This document shows, piece after piece, positions 33,425 through 46,262 of a stretch of DNA of 64,000 nucleotides. The first letter of the stretch is position 1. Each line of letters begins with the position of its first letter. This DNA comes from Doris montereyensis. Lineage: Eukaryota > Mollusca > Gastropoda > Nudibranchia > Dorididae. A model generated the notes under the pieces. The model saw only the letters and a list, made by a program, of their open reading frames with translations. It did no database searches and had not been told where the DNA came from. The position numbers and the translations under genes are program-made. Where the stretch lies: positions 77,001 through 141,000 of the forward strand of contig JAXRKP010000968.1 in the NCBI GenBank assembly GCA_037039925.1, read 5' to 3'.

Positions 33425-33860
33425 ATTGCCCTGCTGTCATCCAGCCTAGACGACAGCATGCAAGAGAAAACAGCGGGGCTGGGAGAAATTGCTAGAAAGA
33501 AGTAAATGTTCATCAATGTAAAGCGATGAAAGTTGTAAATAGCAAAAGGAATGAATCAATAAAAGTAGGGAAAATGTAGCAGAAGAAAATGTTTTCCTCA
33601 AACACCGGCAGAAGAGCACAGCAACTCTATTCAAAACATTGGTCCTTTCAGAACTGCTGTATGGATGGGAAACTTAGAAGCTAAAGAAAGGGAGGAGAAA
33701 AGACGTGATACCTTCCAAAACAAAATGTTTGGGGCGAATCTTCAAAACAAGATGACAACCAATACGTGAGCAACAAACAAATACTGGAGATTTTGCAAAC
33801 ACACATGAAATCAGCAATGAGAGGAGAAGGTGATCATGGATTAGGGAACGTCCTGGAGTG
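33425..33860 (+). pseudogene. Reverse-transcriptase fragment, non-LTR type
   Basis: The plus strand reads NIALLSSSLDDSMQEKTAGL GEIARKK, resembling the block after the RT active site in endonuclease-type non-LTR elements (consensus A-D-D-I-A-L-L-S, M-Q-E-K-T). Further on come ATLFKTLVLSELLYGWET and RDTFQNKMFGANLQNK, matching the thumb LFKxxVLSxLLYGxETW and FxNKxLRRIL. The YADD Asp pair is degraded (N-I-A) and frameshifts and stops are frequent. Confidence 0.78.
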
Positions 33861-34714
33861 GAAATTTTCCCCTTTGTTTCTATCAGTTTAACTCATGTAT
33901 AGGTGTAATGGGCATGGTGTGCTGATTTGAAATATGTCGGGGTTTTTTTTTCCTGACGCTTCCGGGTGCCATGGAAACGGCGGCCATCTTGGATTTTGCC
34001 CCCAAATTTCACCTAGTTCAATATCGATAGGCTTTTATATTTAAAAAAAAAAAATTCAAACTTGGCACACACCTTATTTGATACAATATCTAAATTTGTT
34101 CACATCGGATTTTTGTTTCATTAATAAAGTTTGATTTTATATATGTTTGAAAATAGCATATGAGAACAACCAAAAATATACAAAAATGTACACAAAATTA
34201 CATTTTCCCCAAACTATAACACATATTAAAAGAAAGTTTTGATCTTTTCTTTGTCCCCCCCCCCCCCCCCCCCAAACACACATCATCCATGCCAAATTTT
34301 ATGAAGATATGTTGAGAAATACAAAAAAGTAGATAGGAAACAATATAGATAACAATAAAGGACATTTTGAGAAAATCGTATTTTCTCTTATTTTCTGTTA
34401 TTTGAATACATCTTTCTCCAATAAACCTAAGAAAAGAGTACGATACTACTTTGAAACATAATAAAACATTGAGGAGAGGCTCTCAACTACTTCTTATTGA
34501 CACTGTTTCAAGTGTACCAGCACCTTTTTACTCATTTTGAGATGGTGCCTTTCGATAATAGGTACGCGGGAATATGTTCCACATTGTCCGGACGATCTAA
34601 GGTAAAATTCAAAATAGATCCTCAAATAAGTTTTTTTTTTTTGGGTTGCGGTTATTGTGGCGATTAAAATGAGTACCAAGTTGCTTTAGATAATATTTCT
34701 AGCTTTTATTATAA
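33861..34714. other. AT-rich interspersed element remnant
   Basis: Contains GCCATGGAAACGGCGGCCAT followed by CTTGGATTTT, and GAGAAAATCGTATTTTCTC, in the same order as a block at 44,866-45,255 (GCCATGGAAATGGCCACCAT, GAGAAAATCGCATTTG). A long C homopolymer lies at about 34,255-34,273. No gene recognised. Confidence 0.5.
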
Positions 34715-35345
34715 TAGCTGTGTTGGTTTATGTTGACTTGAACAATGTAGGACTATATAAGCAGATGTTGGTTTATGTCGACTTGAACAATATAGGACTA
34801 TATTGGCAGATGTTGGTTTATGTCGACTTGAACAATGTAGGACTATATTGGCAGATGTTGGTTTATGTCGACTTGAACAATGTAGGACTATATTGGCAGA
34901 TGTTGGTTTATGTCGACTTGAACAATGTAGGACTATATTGGCAGATGTTGGTTTATGTTGACTTGAACAATGTAGGACTATATTGGCAGATGTTGGTTTA
35001 TGTCGACTTGAACAATATAGGACTATATTGGCAGATGTTGGTTTATGTCGACTTGAACAATGTAGGACTATATTGGCAGATGTTGGTTTATGTTGACTTG
35101 AACAATGTAGGACTATATTGGCAGATGTTGGTTTATGTTGACTTGAACAATGTAGGACTATATTGGCAGATGTTGGTTTATGTCGACTTGAACAATGTAG
35201 GACTATATTGGCAGATGTTGGTTTATGTTGACTTGAACAATGTAGGACTATATTGGCAGATGTTGGTTTATGTCGACTTGAACAATGTAGGACTATATTG
35301 GCAGATGTTGGTTTATGTCGACTTGAACTTTCAGGATGGGTTTTA
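34715..35345. repeat. 45 bp minisatellite with open frame
   Basis: Fourteen copies of a 45 bp unit (core TTGGTTTATGTCGACTTGAA, CAATGTAGGACTATATTGGC). Length divisible by three gives a 226-codon open frame repeating MLVYVDLNNVGLYWQ. There is no promoter, splice or family support, so I treat it as non-coding. Confidence 0.93.
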
Positions 35346-36240
35346 TTGGCAGATGTTGGTTTTTCTTGGTTTAAACGCTAAATTAAAGTGCTCCAACTAG
35401 ACAACATTTACAGATGTTGGTTTACAACAAATCTCACTTCCCTTCTTTTTTTGAAAAATGTAAAAGCAACTTTATGGCCAAAAAGTCCAAACCATGTAAA
35501 ACTGATTTATGTGGATCTTGAACAATGTACGGACAGAATATTGACATTGATGTTGGTTTAAAAGTTTGATCTTTGAAACATTGAACTACAATACCCAGTC
35601 AAATGTTGGTTTATTGAATCTTGAACAATGTAGGACCAGTATTAAAAGTTTGATGTTAAAACATTGAATGTACAACTTGAACAAGTGTAAAGTTTGATAT
35701 TGAAACATTGAATGTTGGTTTAAAAGTTTGATCTTTGAAACATTGAATCTACAACTCTGCTACCCAGTCTTAAAAGTTTTGATCTTTAAAACATTGAATC
35801 TACAACTCTGCTAGAGTTTAGTTTGATCTTGAAACAACAATCTACAACTGTATTGGCAGGTGTTAAAAGTTTTGATCTTTAAAACATTGAATCTACAATG
35901 GGTTACCCCGTGTAAAAGTCTGATTTTCTTGGTTTACAACTCTGCTAAAGGGTTAAAGTGCTGAAACATTGAATCTACAACATTTACAATATCAGTTATT
36001 TTACAACAAATCTCACTTCCCTTCTTTTTTTAAAAAATTGATTGAAACAAATCAACTTTCTTTCCCCACCTTAAAAGTTTGTCCAAACCAGTGAATTAAA
36101 ACTGATTTCTGTGGATCACAATAGGTCGAATCTACAATCTGCTACCCCGTCCCACAGAACATTCTGACATTGACTCTGCTACCCCACCTTAAAAGTTTGA
36201 TCTTTGAAACATTGAATCTACAATCTATAAAAGGCAAGAC
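35346..36240. repeat. Decayed mosaic of the 45 bp array and a second unit
   Basis: Fragments such as AAAAGTTTGATCTTTGAAAC, ATTGAATCTACAACTCTGCT and ATGTTGGTTTA in varying order, with duplicated pieces (CAAATCTCACTTCCCTTCTT at 35,429 and 36,006). Confidence 0.75.
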
Positions 36241-37030
36241 AGAGACGAACCAAGTGCTGGAGCCCATTACTTGTATAGCCAATAATATGCATACCGTTTC
36301 AGGTTAACATTCTCTTTGTAATGTTTTGTAATTCTCAGATAATCATCAACTTGCCATGGTTTGATTGCTGATTCCTCCTAATGGATATCATTTTCTGTTT
36401 GCCCTTATTTGCATAGTTGTTAATGTATTTATTCAAAGCAAGTTGACTTTGATAGAAATGAATAACTAATTTTTGAAGAATGTTTGTATTCATTTTTACC
36501 ATACATACTTGAATAGCTGAAATAATGTCTTCATATGATGTGCTGATGAAATGTGAGCGTTGTTACATCGTATGAACAAAATGTGACAAAAAACTCACAA
36601 AAAACCCAAAACAAAACAATAAGGGACGTCGCAGAAACTGTAGTTCAGATGTTTAGTTTGGAGTACCTTGACTGCTGACTTTGGACATTGAAATTTACCC
36701 CATCCACTATAACTGGTTAAGTTCCAATGAAACAAATAAATTATATTTTTCATTGTTATCCATGATTCCGTTTCTTCTTACACAACGTGAAAAGTTTCAC
36801 ATGACAATGAGATATATCGTAACTGAAGTTACCAATCATTAAAGTTTTTGTTTGTATCATTGAAATGTACCCCTTCCACCATGTGTGTTGGTCTCAGGGT
36901 GAATGTAAAGGAAACAGCAAGAAGAATTTGTGTTTCATTGTCATCTACTCCGTCCACAAAATACGTTGATCTCAAGGTGAAATCAGAGGAAACATCAAGG
37001 TGAAAAATGTGTGTAAAAATGGAAAGGAAA
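36241..37030. other. Unique AT-rich sequence
   Basis: No recognisable gene; short loose repeats only (ATTGAAATGTACCCCTTCCA-like). Confidence 0.55.
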
Positions 37031-37980
37031 TATATAGGACTGACTAGCTATACCTGGTATAATAGCCCATCTGTAAAATGAAATATATAGGACTGACTAG
37101 CTATACCTGGTATACAGCCCATCTGTAAAATGAAAGATATAGGACTGACTAGCTATACCTGGTATAACAGCCCATCTGTAAAATGAAAGATATAGGACTG
37201 ACTAGCTATACCTGGTATAACAGCCCACCTGTAAAATGAAAGATATAGGACTGACTAGCTATACCTGGTAACAGCCCATCTGTAAAATGAAAGATATAGG
37301 ACTGACTAGCTATACCTGGTATAACAGCCCATCTGTAAAATGAAAGATATAGGACTGACTAGCTATACCTGGTAACAGCCCACCTGTAAAATGAAAGATA
37401 TAGGACTGACTAGCTAACCTGGTATAACAGCCCATCTGTAAAATGAAAATATAGGACTGACTAGCTATACCTGGTATAACAGCCCACCTGTAAAATGAAA
37501 GATATAGGACTGACTAGCTATACCTGGTATAACAGCCCACCTGTAAAATGAAATATATAGGACTGACTAGCTATACCTGGTATAACAGCCCACCTGTAAA
37601 ATGAAAGATATAGGACTGACTAGCTATACCTGGTATAACAGCCCACCTGTAAAATGAAAGAAAGGACTGAAAGCTATACCTGGTATAACAGCCCATCTGT
37701 AAAATGAAAGATATAGGATGACTAGCTAACCTGGTAACAGCCCATCTGTGAAATGAAAGAGGACTGACTAGCTATACCTGGTAACAGCCCATCTGTAAAA
37801 TGAAAGATATAGGACTGACTAAAGATGAAAGATATAGGACAGCTGGTATAACAGCCCATCTGTGAAATGAAAGATATAGGACTGACTAGCTATACCTGGT
37901 ATAACAGCCCACCTGTAAAATGAAAGATATAGGACTGACTAGCTATACCTGGTATAACAGCCCATCTGTAAAATGAAAAT
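37030..37980. repeat. 53 bp minisatellite
   Basis: About 19 copies with AGATATAGGACTGACTAGCT and ATACCTGGTATAACAGCCCA. Confidence 0.95.
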
Positions 37981-39032
37981 GTGAAAGAGAGAAGTGACAG
38001 ATGTGAAAGAGAGAAGTGACAGATGTGTGAAAGAGAGAAGTGACAAATGTGTGAAAGAGAAGAAGATGTGTGAAAGATATGTGGAAGAAGAGAAGATGTG
38101 TGAAAGAGAAGTGACAGAAGAGAGAAATGAAAGATGTGTGAAAGATGTGTGAAAGAAATGAAAGATGTGTGAAAAGAGAGAAATGAAAGAAGTGACAAAT
38201 GTGTGAAGAGAGAAGTGACAGATGTGTGAAAGAGAGAAATGAAAGATGTGTGAAAGAGAGAAATGAAAGATGTGGAAGAAAGAAATGAAAGATGTGTGAA
38301 AAGAAAGATGTGTGAAAGAGAGAAATGAAAGATGTGTGAAAGAGAGAAATGAAAGATGTGTGAAAGAAGAAGTGACAGATGTGTGAAAGAGAGAAATGAA
38401 AATGAAAGAGAGAAATGAAAGATGTGTGAAGAGAGAAATGAAAGCTATGGGAAAAGAGATGGGTAAAAGATATGTGAAAGAGAGAAATTAAAGCTATGGG
38501 AAAGAGATGGGTAAAAGATATGAAAAAGCTAGGTGTGGAAGGAAGAAATGAAAGATATGTGGAAGAGAGAAAAATATGAAAGAGAGAAGTGAAGAGAGAC
38601 ATGAAATATATGAAAGAAAGCAGTGTGGAAGAAATAAATGAAACATATGTGAAAGAAGAGAAGATTTGAAAGAAATGAAAGATATATGTGGAAAGAAGAG
38701 AAATGAAAGCTATGTGTGGAAGAGAGAAATGAAAGCTATGTGGAAGAGAGAAATGAAAGCTATGTGGAAGAGAGAAATGAAAGCTATGTGGAAGAGAGAA
38801 ATGAAAGCTATGTGGAAGAGAGAAATGAAAGCTATGTGGAAGAGAGAAATGAAAGCTATGTGGAAGAAATAAAGCTATGTGGAAGAGAGAAATGAAAGCT
38901 ATGTGGAAGAGAGAAATGAAAGCTATGTGCTATATTTAGAAATGAAAGCTATGTTGGAAGAGAAATGAAAGCTATGTGCTATGTGGAAAGAAGAGATCAA
39001 TTGAAAGAGAAATGAAAGCTATGTGGAAGAGA
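37980..39032. repeat. Purine-rich minisatellite of about 24 bp
   Basis: GAAAGATGTGTGAAAGAGAG changing to GAAAGCTATGTGGAAGAGAG on the right. Strong strand asymmetry: almost no C. Confidence 0.93.
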
Positions 39033-39369
39033 GAAATAACAGGAGTAGAGCCTACCAACGGTACCTGCCCCAGGGTCCACACCAATCATTAAACAACATC
39101 ACACAAACAAAACAACCCGACACATAAGTTCTTTCTCATATTTATAATTTAATTTTTAAATTTTATTTTACTGGCAACAAGGATCATATCATTGAATTTG
39201 CACAAAAAAAGAAAATTGGAGAAATTACATGTTGACTTTTATGAACAAAAACCTCCTCCCCAGGGTCCTCCAAAACAAAAGAAACAAAAAAAAACCTTAA
39301 ACAAAAAGCATTTGTAAAAAACACAAGCAAATGCGAATAAAAAAAAAAAACAATAAAACTGAAGAAAAA

Positions 39370-39668
39370 TAATAAAAACAATATCAAAAGAAGAAATAAA
39401 ACAGTGCACTCTGAAGACAAAGGAAGAAAAACAATATCAAAAAGAAGAAATAAAACAGTGCACTCTGAAGACAAAGGAAGAAAAACAATATCAAAAAGAA
39501 GAAATCAAAAGAAGAAAAAAAATAAAACAAGTGCACTCTGAAGACAAAGGAAGAAAAACAATATCAAAAGAAGAAATAAAACAGTGCACTCTGAAGACAA
39601 AGGAAGAAAAACAATATCAAAAAGAAGAAATAAAACAGTGCACTCTGAAGACAAAGGAAGAAAAAGAA
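39370..39668. repeat. Minisatellite of about 50 bp
   Basis: Six copies of AAACAGTGCACTCTGAAGAC and AAAGGAAGAAAAACAATATC. Confidence 0.93.
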
Positions 39669-39744
39669 AAAAGAAAGACACCTAGACACGATTACCTGAT
39701 CTTGAATTTCTTACGATTTTGATCTGATATGATTTTCCCACATC

Positions 39745-39945
39745 CGTAACTAACGTGACCTCGGGATTTATGGTAGGATTTTAAATTTTGCCCCGACTGC
39801 CTTGTACACAGCCAAGGGATCTACGTGCACAGAGTGTTGTGATCTGCACACAGGACCTCCTTTTTATGGTCTGTGTCCGATGGAACTAGGTGTAGATCCA
39901 CCTACCTGGACCAGGAGGGTAGATTTTACCCCTAACCGACTTTTA
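39745..39945 (-). mobile_element. SINE, copy 4 (headless)
   Basis: The minus strand has CCATCGGACACAGACCATAA, GGAGGTCCTGTGTGCAGATC, TAGATCCCTTGGCTGTGTAC and GGCAGTCGGGGCAAAATTTA, in the order of copies 1 and 2. The tRNA head is absent. Confidence 0.72.
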
Positions 39946-39974
39946 CTTAGATTCTTCAACTAAATAAAAATAAA

Positions 39975-40890
39975 GATGGATTTATAGTCCATATCTTCCA
40001 ACGAGTGCTGGCTCACTGACTCTAGATCATTTATAGTCCATATCCTCCAACGAATGCTGGTTCACTGACTCTAGATCATTTATAGTCCATATCTTCCAAC
40101 GAGTCCTGGCTCACTGACTCTAGATCATTTATAGTCCATATCCTCCAACGAGTGCTGACTCACTGACTCTAGATCATTTATAGTCCATATCCTCTGTGTG
40201 ATGGCTCACTGACTCTAGATCATTTATAGTCCATATCCTCCTACGAGTGCTGGCTCACTGACTCTAGAGTCCATATCCTCCAATAGTGTGACTCACTGAC
40301 TCTAGATCATTTATAGTCCATATCCTCCAAATAGTGCTGACTCACTGACTCTAGATCATTTATAGTCCATATCCTCCAACAGTGCTGGCTCACTGACTCT
40401 AGATCATTTATAGTCCATATCCTCCAGTGCTGACTCACTGACTCTAGATCATTTATAGTCCATATCCTCCAACGAGTGCTGGCTCACTGACTCTAGATCA
40501 TTTATAGTCCACATCCTCTGTGTGCTGGCTCACTGACTCTAGATCATTTATAGTCCATATCCTCTGAGTGCTGGCTCACTGACTCTACATCATTTATAGT
40601 CCATATCCTCCAACGAGTGCTGGCTCACTGACTCTACATCATTTACAGTCCAAATCCTCCAACGATTGCTGGCTCACTGACTCTACATTATTTATAGTCC
40701 ACATCTTCTGTGTGCTGGCTCACTGACTCTACATTATTTATAGTCCACATCCTCTGTGTGCTGGCTCACTGACTCTACATCATTTATAGTCCATATCTTC
40801 CGAGTGCTGGCTCACTGACTCTACATCATTGATAGTCCATATCCTCCAACGAGTGCTGGCTCACTGACTCTACATCATTTATAGTCCAGC
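39975..40890. repeat. 49 bp minisatellite
   Basis: About 19 copies of ATCATTTATAGTCCATATCC and CAACGAGTGCTGGCTCACTG. Confidence 0.94.
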
Positions 40891-41608
40891 GTTGAAAGTC
40901 CTCAACACGCTGCCATGGGAGTGAGCGCATACAGAATAGCAGCCTGTTAGGAGCTTAATACTAGCACTCTGACTAGACCTGTTTCTCCCTAGAGGCTTGG
41001 TACTCATTTACACCCGAGTCTAGCCAGGATAGCAGAGTGAAGTATTTTTCATACAGCATCAGGAAAAAAACCCAACTGGTCACCAGTCCGTGATTGTTTA
41101 CAAATTTAGAATTTACAAATTCTTACACCGAGACCATTTCGTCATTATATTCGTTTCTCCATTGATATTGTGTCCTGAAAAAGAAGGCCTGCAAATGTTT
41201 GTTTTTGATTGACAGTGTTTTGAAGACATATGAATTGATTTCTATGCATCTAAGACTGGCCCTTAGGAATTCAGCCTTTCGAAGATTTTGAAACAAGAGA
41301 AAAGTCTCAAGTCAAAATATCTTTCTGTCCACTTGTGAGTCAAGGTGAGACATTTAAGCACAGTAACCTCTCCTAGCACCAAATAAACAAAACAACATGT
41401 ATTTCAAGATTTCCACAAGCCTTAACCTTCTTTTGTAATTTGTTCATAAAGTATTTTCTCTCCCCCTCTCTCTGTGTGTCTCTCTCTCCATGGTCTTACA
41501 ACAATCTATTAAATACCTGATCCCCCTCCCCCCTCCGCACTGGGGAAATATCCCTACTTCTTGTGCAACTTTTCATCATATCCCTGCTATCCTTCTAATA
41601 GCTAAAAA
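40891..41608. other. Unique sequence
   Basis: No array apart from a short CT run at 41,460-41,488; no gene recognised. Confidence 0.55.
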
Positions 41609-41609
41609 T

Positions 41610-43180
41610 TTAGATATTACAAATAACTTAGAAATTACAAATAACTTTGCTATTACAAATAACTTAGACATTACAAAAATAACATTACAAATAACTTACA
41701 CATTACAAATAACTTAGCCATTACAAATAACTTACACATTACAACTAACTTAGACATTACAAGTAACTTAGCTATTACAAATAACTTACACATTACAAAT
41801 AACTTAGACATTACAATAACTTAGACATAACAAATAACTTAGACATTACAAATAACTTAGCTATTACAAATAACTTACACATTACAATAACTTAGACATT
41901 ACAAACAACTTAGACATTACAATAACTTAGATATTACAAAATAACTTAGACATTACAAATAACTTAGCTATTACAAATAACTTAGACATTACAATAACTT
42001 AGATATTACAAATAACTTAGACATTACAAATAAATAACTTAGACATTACAAATAACTTAGACTATAACAAATAACTTACTATTACAAATAACTTAGACAT
42101 TACAAATAACTTAGCTATTACAAATAACTTATACATTACAAATAATTTAGACATTACAAATAACATAGCTATTACAAATAATTTAGACATTACAAATAAC
42201 TTATACATTACAAATAACTTAGACATTACAAATAACTTATACATTACAAATAACTTAGACATAACAAATAACTTACACATTACAAATAACTTAGACATTA
42301 CAAATAACTTACACATTACAAATAACTTAGACATTACAAATAACTTAGCTATTACAAATAACTTAGACATTACAAATAACTTAGACATTACAAATAACTA
42401 GAACAGAAATAACTTATACATTACAAATAACTTAGACATTACAAATAAATTAGACATAACAAATAACTTAGCTATTACAAATAACTTAGACATTACAAAT
42501 AACTTAGACATTACAAATAACTTAGCTATTACAAATAACTTAGACATTACAAATAACTTAGATATTACAAATAACTTAGACATTACAAATAACTTAGACA
42601 TTACAAATAACTTAGCTATTACAAATAACTTAGACATTACAAATAACTTAGACTATTACAAATAACTTAGACATTACAAATAACTTAGAGATTACAAATA
42701 ACTTAGACATTACAAATAACTTAGACATTACAAATAACTTAGCTATTACAAATAACTTAGACATTACAAATAACTTAGACATTACAAATAACATTGACAT
42801 TACAAATAAAATAACTTAGACATTACAAATAACTTAGACATTACAAATAACTTAGCTAGCTATTACAAATAACTTAGACATTACAAATAACTTAGATATT
42901 ACAAATAACTTAGCTATTACAAATAACTTAGCTATTACAAATAACTTAGACATTACAAATAACTTAGACATTACAAATAACTTAGCTATTACAAATAACT
43001 TAGACATTACAAATAACTTAGACTATTACAAATAACTTAGACATTACAAATAACTTAGCTATTACAAATAACTTAGACATTACAAATAACTTAGCTATTA
43101 CAAATAACTTAGACATAACAAATAACTTAGACATTACAAATAACTTAGACATTACAAATAACATTACAAATAACTAGCTA
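41610..43180. repeat. 18 bp minisatellite
   Basis: About 85 copies of ACTTAGACATTACAAATA, with ACTTAGCTATTACAAATA and ACTTACACATTACAAATA as recurring variants. Confidence 0.96.
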
Positions 43181-43371
43181 TTACAAACACTCAGACCACT
43201 GAACAATTTGAACAACGTATACACAAAAATTGATTTCAAACTGTAAAACCATCTGCGGGATAGGCCAATAGGCCCTGCACAGATTTTAATGAGCAGAAAG
43301 AGAAACAAGGGCATTTGTCTAATGTCACATACACTTGCCACGATAAAGGTCGATAGAATGTAGAATGTTTG

Positions 43372-43436
43372 AGTTCTGTTATTCATGCCACAATAATGGT
43401 CGATAGAATGTTTGAGTTCTGTTATTCATGCCACAA
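43372..43436. repeat. Short direct duplication
   Basis: GTCGATAGAATG...TTTGAGTTCTGTTATTCATG occurs twice in a row, a two-copy repeat at an early stage. Confidence 0.8.
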
Positions 43437-43669
43437 CAAGCATTCTGATAAATAACAAAGAAATCGTCTACACAATGAAAATGATGAATTGCCACTTGTC
43501 ATCACAGTGGACTAAATGAATCTTTGACTTGTGATAAGTACGCCGCTCCGACATTCAAGGCTACAGGGGTCGTAGAATTATTTTGTTTACAACAGCAGTT
43601 AGTTGTGTGAATCGATACAAAAACTTATTCACTACACAGTCAGAGACAGAGAGACAGACAGGCAGACAC

Positions 43670-43800
<131 letters not shown>

Positions 43801-43984
43801 AGAGAGATAGGGAGAGACAGAAAGAGACTGAGAAAGATATACAGACAGTCTAAGACTGAGACAGGCACACTGATATACAGACGTATTCACATTTTTTTCC
43901 CTGCCATAGAAATCGTAGCTGCCAACTCTTTTTCAAATCTAAAAAATGACTCTGATCTCGCAAACTGAGTCTTACTTGCACGAC

Positions 43985-44330
43985 AGTCCATAAAATAAAA
44001 ACTTGAATTAACGGCATTTAAGCTAAATAACAAAAATTAATTTAACTTGAATTAACGTCTTTTAAGTTAAATAACAAAAAGTAATCCCTTCAATTAACGG
44101 CTTTTAAGATAAATAACAAAAACTAATTCAATTTAAATTAACGACCTTTAATATAAATGACAAAAACTAATTCAATTTAAATCAATGACCTTTAAGATAA
44201 ATGACAAAAATTAATTCTACTTGAATTAGCGGCATTGAAGCTAAATAACAAAAAGTAATTGAACTTGAATTAACAGCTTAAGCTAAATAACAGAAAAGTT
44301 ATTCAACTTGAATTAATGGCCTTTAACCCA
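43985..44330. repeat. Minisatellite of about 45 bp
   Basis: About eight copies of ACTTGAATTAACGGCTTTTA and GCTAAATAACAAAAA. A stray copy occurs at about 46,525-46,570. Confidence 0.88.
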
Positions 44331-44332
44331 AT

Positions 44333-45260
44333 CCTGCCTAACTCGCTGGCTAGCCTGCTGGGCTGGATGCCCAAGCAAAGGGAGATAACTTTGCACCCAT
44401 TGTTATTAAAATATGCTTTTTCCATGTTTTTGTTGTTTCTTTATTTTTTTCAAATCTATTCACGAAGAGGAAAGATTTTATTGGACAGAAACACTGATAT
44501 TAACAACATTGAACACTGTAAATGGTTCAATCTGAGTGTCAGATAGGTCTGTCCTCCACAGGCACGGCAGTTTCGATTTTGCCTGCTAACGCATTGCTCG
44601 CCTCAAGCCTCAGTGTTGATAGAATAAAATCTAGATCTATCGCTATTTTCTTTTTCATCATCCCCTCGTCATCTCTCAAATCAGTTAAAACTTCTTCAAT
44701 ATCAGAGCCTTCATCATTTTCATCACGATTTAGGATTCTATTGGACCTGAAAGTGATTTTCTAAACGATTATAGGTACAGTATTTTAACGATTAAATGAG
44801 AACTTAGCAGGTTTTAATTAATGGAAAACAGTTGGAGTTTTTCAAATATTTATTATGGTTGCCATGGAAATGGCCACCATCTTGAATTGTAAAAAAATGC
44901 TAATTTCAAACTCTATCTCCTCCACCAGTTTTTGTGCTATTCTTTTGGAATTTCACACACGTAGTCCTGAACATGTTACCTAAAGACAAATAGAGAGTTT
45001 AAAAAAAAAGTATATCTATATTTAATTATATTTTTACACTTCAAAAGTGGGATAATCAACAATGTCATTTTTTGCTATTTTTTGGTCATAAAGTTAAAAA
45101 TATACCCCAAAAAAAACAAAACAAAATATCTCTCTATTAGTTTTTTGATACGTCTATGAACTAGCTATATGCCAAATTTCACATTGATTGATCAATAAAT
45201 AAAGAAGGAGATAGAATTTATGTTCCAAAAATAAGAGTTTTGAGAAAATCGCATTTGAAA
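44333..45260 (-). mobile_element. Possible piggyBac-like element remnant
   Basis: The left border reads TTAA followed by CCCAATCCTGCC, which fits piggyBac ends (TTAA target, CCC terminus), but I find no matching right end. On the minus strand 44,541-44,768 a 76-codon frame reads SNRILNRDENDEGSDIEEVL then TDLRDDEGMMKKKIAIDLDF. The acidic EGSDIEE run is compatible with a piggyBac N-terminus but not diagnostic. Confidence 0.3.
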
Positions 45261-45674
45261 GAAGGACCTGGAAATTTGGATGGAAAAAAAAGGTCCTACT
45301 TCAAAACATTCCTGCCTGATATGCTGGGCCGCTTTCCTCAGCCTCTTTCTCGACTCAGACCTTCTCCTAGACTTTCCCACGGTCAACTTTCCTCTTCTCT
45401 TCTTTCAACTGAGCTTCTAATACATGAACAGTACTCCAATTCACTACTAATACTCCGCTCTGTGTTGAAACAACACACAGTTTAGAGGTCACGGGTTCAC
45501 TTTCATAAAATTGCCGATGTAGCCAATGGGTGCCGTATGTACCATCACTGCATGAAAACCAACTGCGGCAAAGTGAGGTCTGTTCACACTACTAATCTGC
45601 TAGCGTAGTACAATATTATTATTGTATTGTAGAATGACGGAAGCACTGACGTTATGGGAATGTCTACTGTCCAG
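45261..45674. other. Unique sequence, possible SINE head
   Basis: A B-box-like GGTCACGGGTTCACTTTC at 45,487 and CATCACTGCATGAAAACC nearby recall SINE copy 3, too weak for a call. Confidence 0.35.
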
Positions 45675-46262
45675 TAGGTGATGTCTCATGACCTTGAACT
45701 GTAGTAGCATGCAGTTGGATGTTAGACAACTAGCAGGTGATGTCTCATGACCTTGAACTGTAGTAGCATGCAGTTGGATGTTAGACAACTAGCAGGTGAT
45801 GTCTCATGACCTTGAACTGTAGTAGCATGCAGTTGGATGTTAGACAACTAGCAGGTGATGTCTCATGACCTTGAACTGTAGTAGCATGCAGTTGGATGTA
45901 GACAACTAGCAGGTGATGTCTCTTGACCTTGAACTGTAGTAGCATGCAGTTGGATGTTAGATAACTAGCAGGTGATGTCTCATGACCTTGAACTGTAGTA
46001 GCATGCAGTTGGATGTAGACAACTAGCAGGTGATGTCTCATGACCTTGAACTGTACTAGCATGCAGTTGGATGTTAGACAACTAGCAGGTGATGTCTCAT
46101 GACCTTGAACTGTAGTAGCATGCAGTTGGATGTTAGACAACTAGCAGGTGATGTCTCATGACCTTGAACTGTAGTAGCATGCAGTTGGATGTTAGACAAC
46201 TAGCAGGTGATGTCTCATGACCTTGAACTGTAGTAGCATGCAGTTGGATGTTAGACAACTAG
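45675..46262. repeat. 59 bp minisatellite
   Basis: Ten nearly identical copies of CTAGCAGGTGATGTCTCATG, ACCTTGAACTGTAGTAGCAT, GCAGTTGGATGTTAGACAA. Confidence 0.96.

Noticed and set aside
34720..35400. Long open frame repeating MLVYVDLNNVGLYWQ, a possible repeat protein
   Set aside because: The monomer is 45 bp, so any stop-free frame stays open by construction. Substitutions do not favour silent sites in an obvious way, and there is no signal peptide, splice site or family likeness.
38000..38600. Minus-strand frame rich in HLSHIFHFS
   Set aside because: Low-complexity reading of the purine-rich array.
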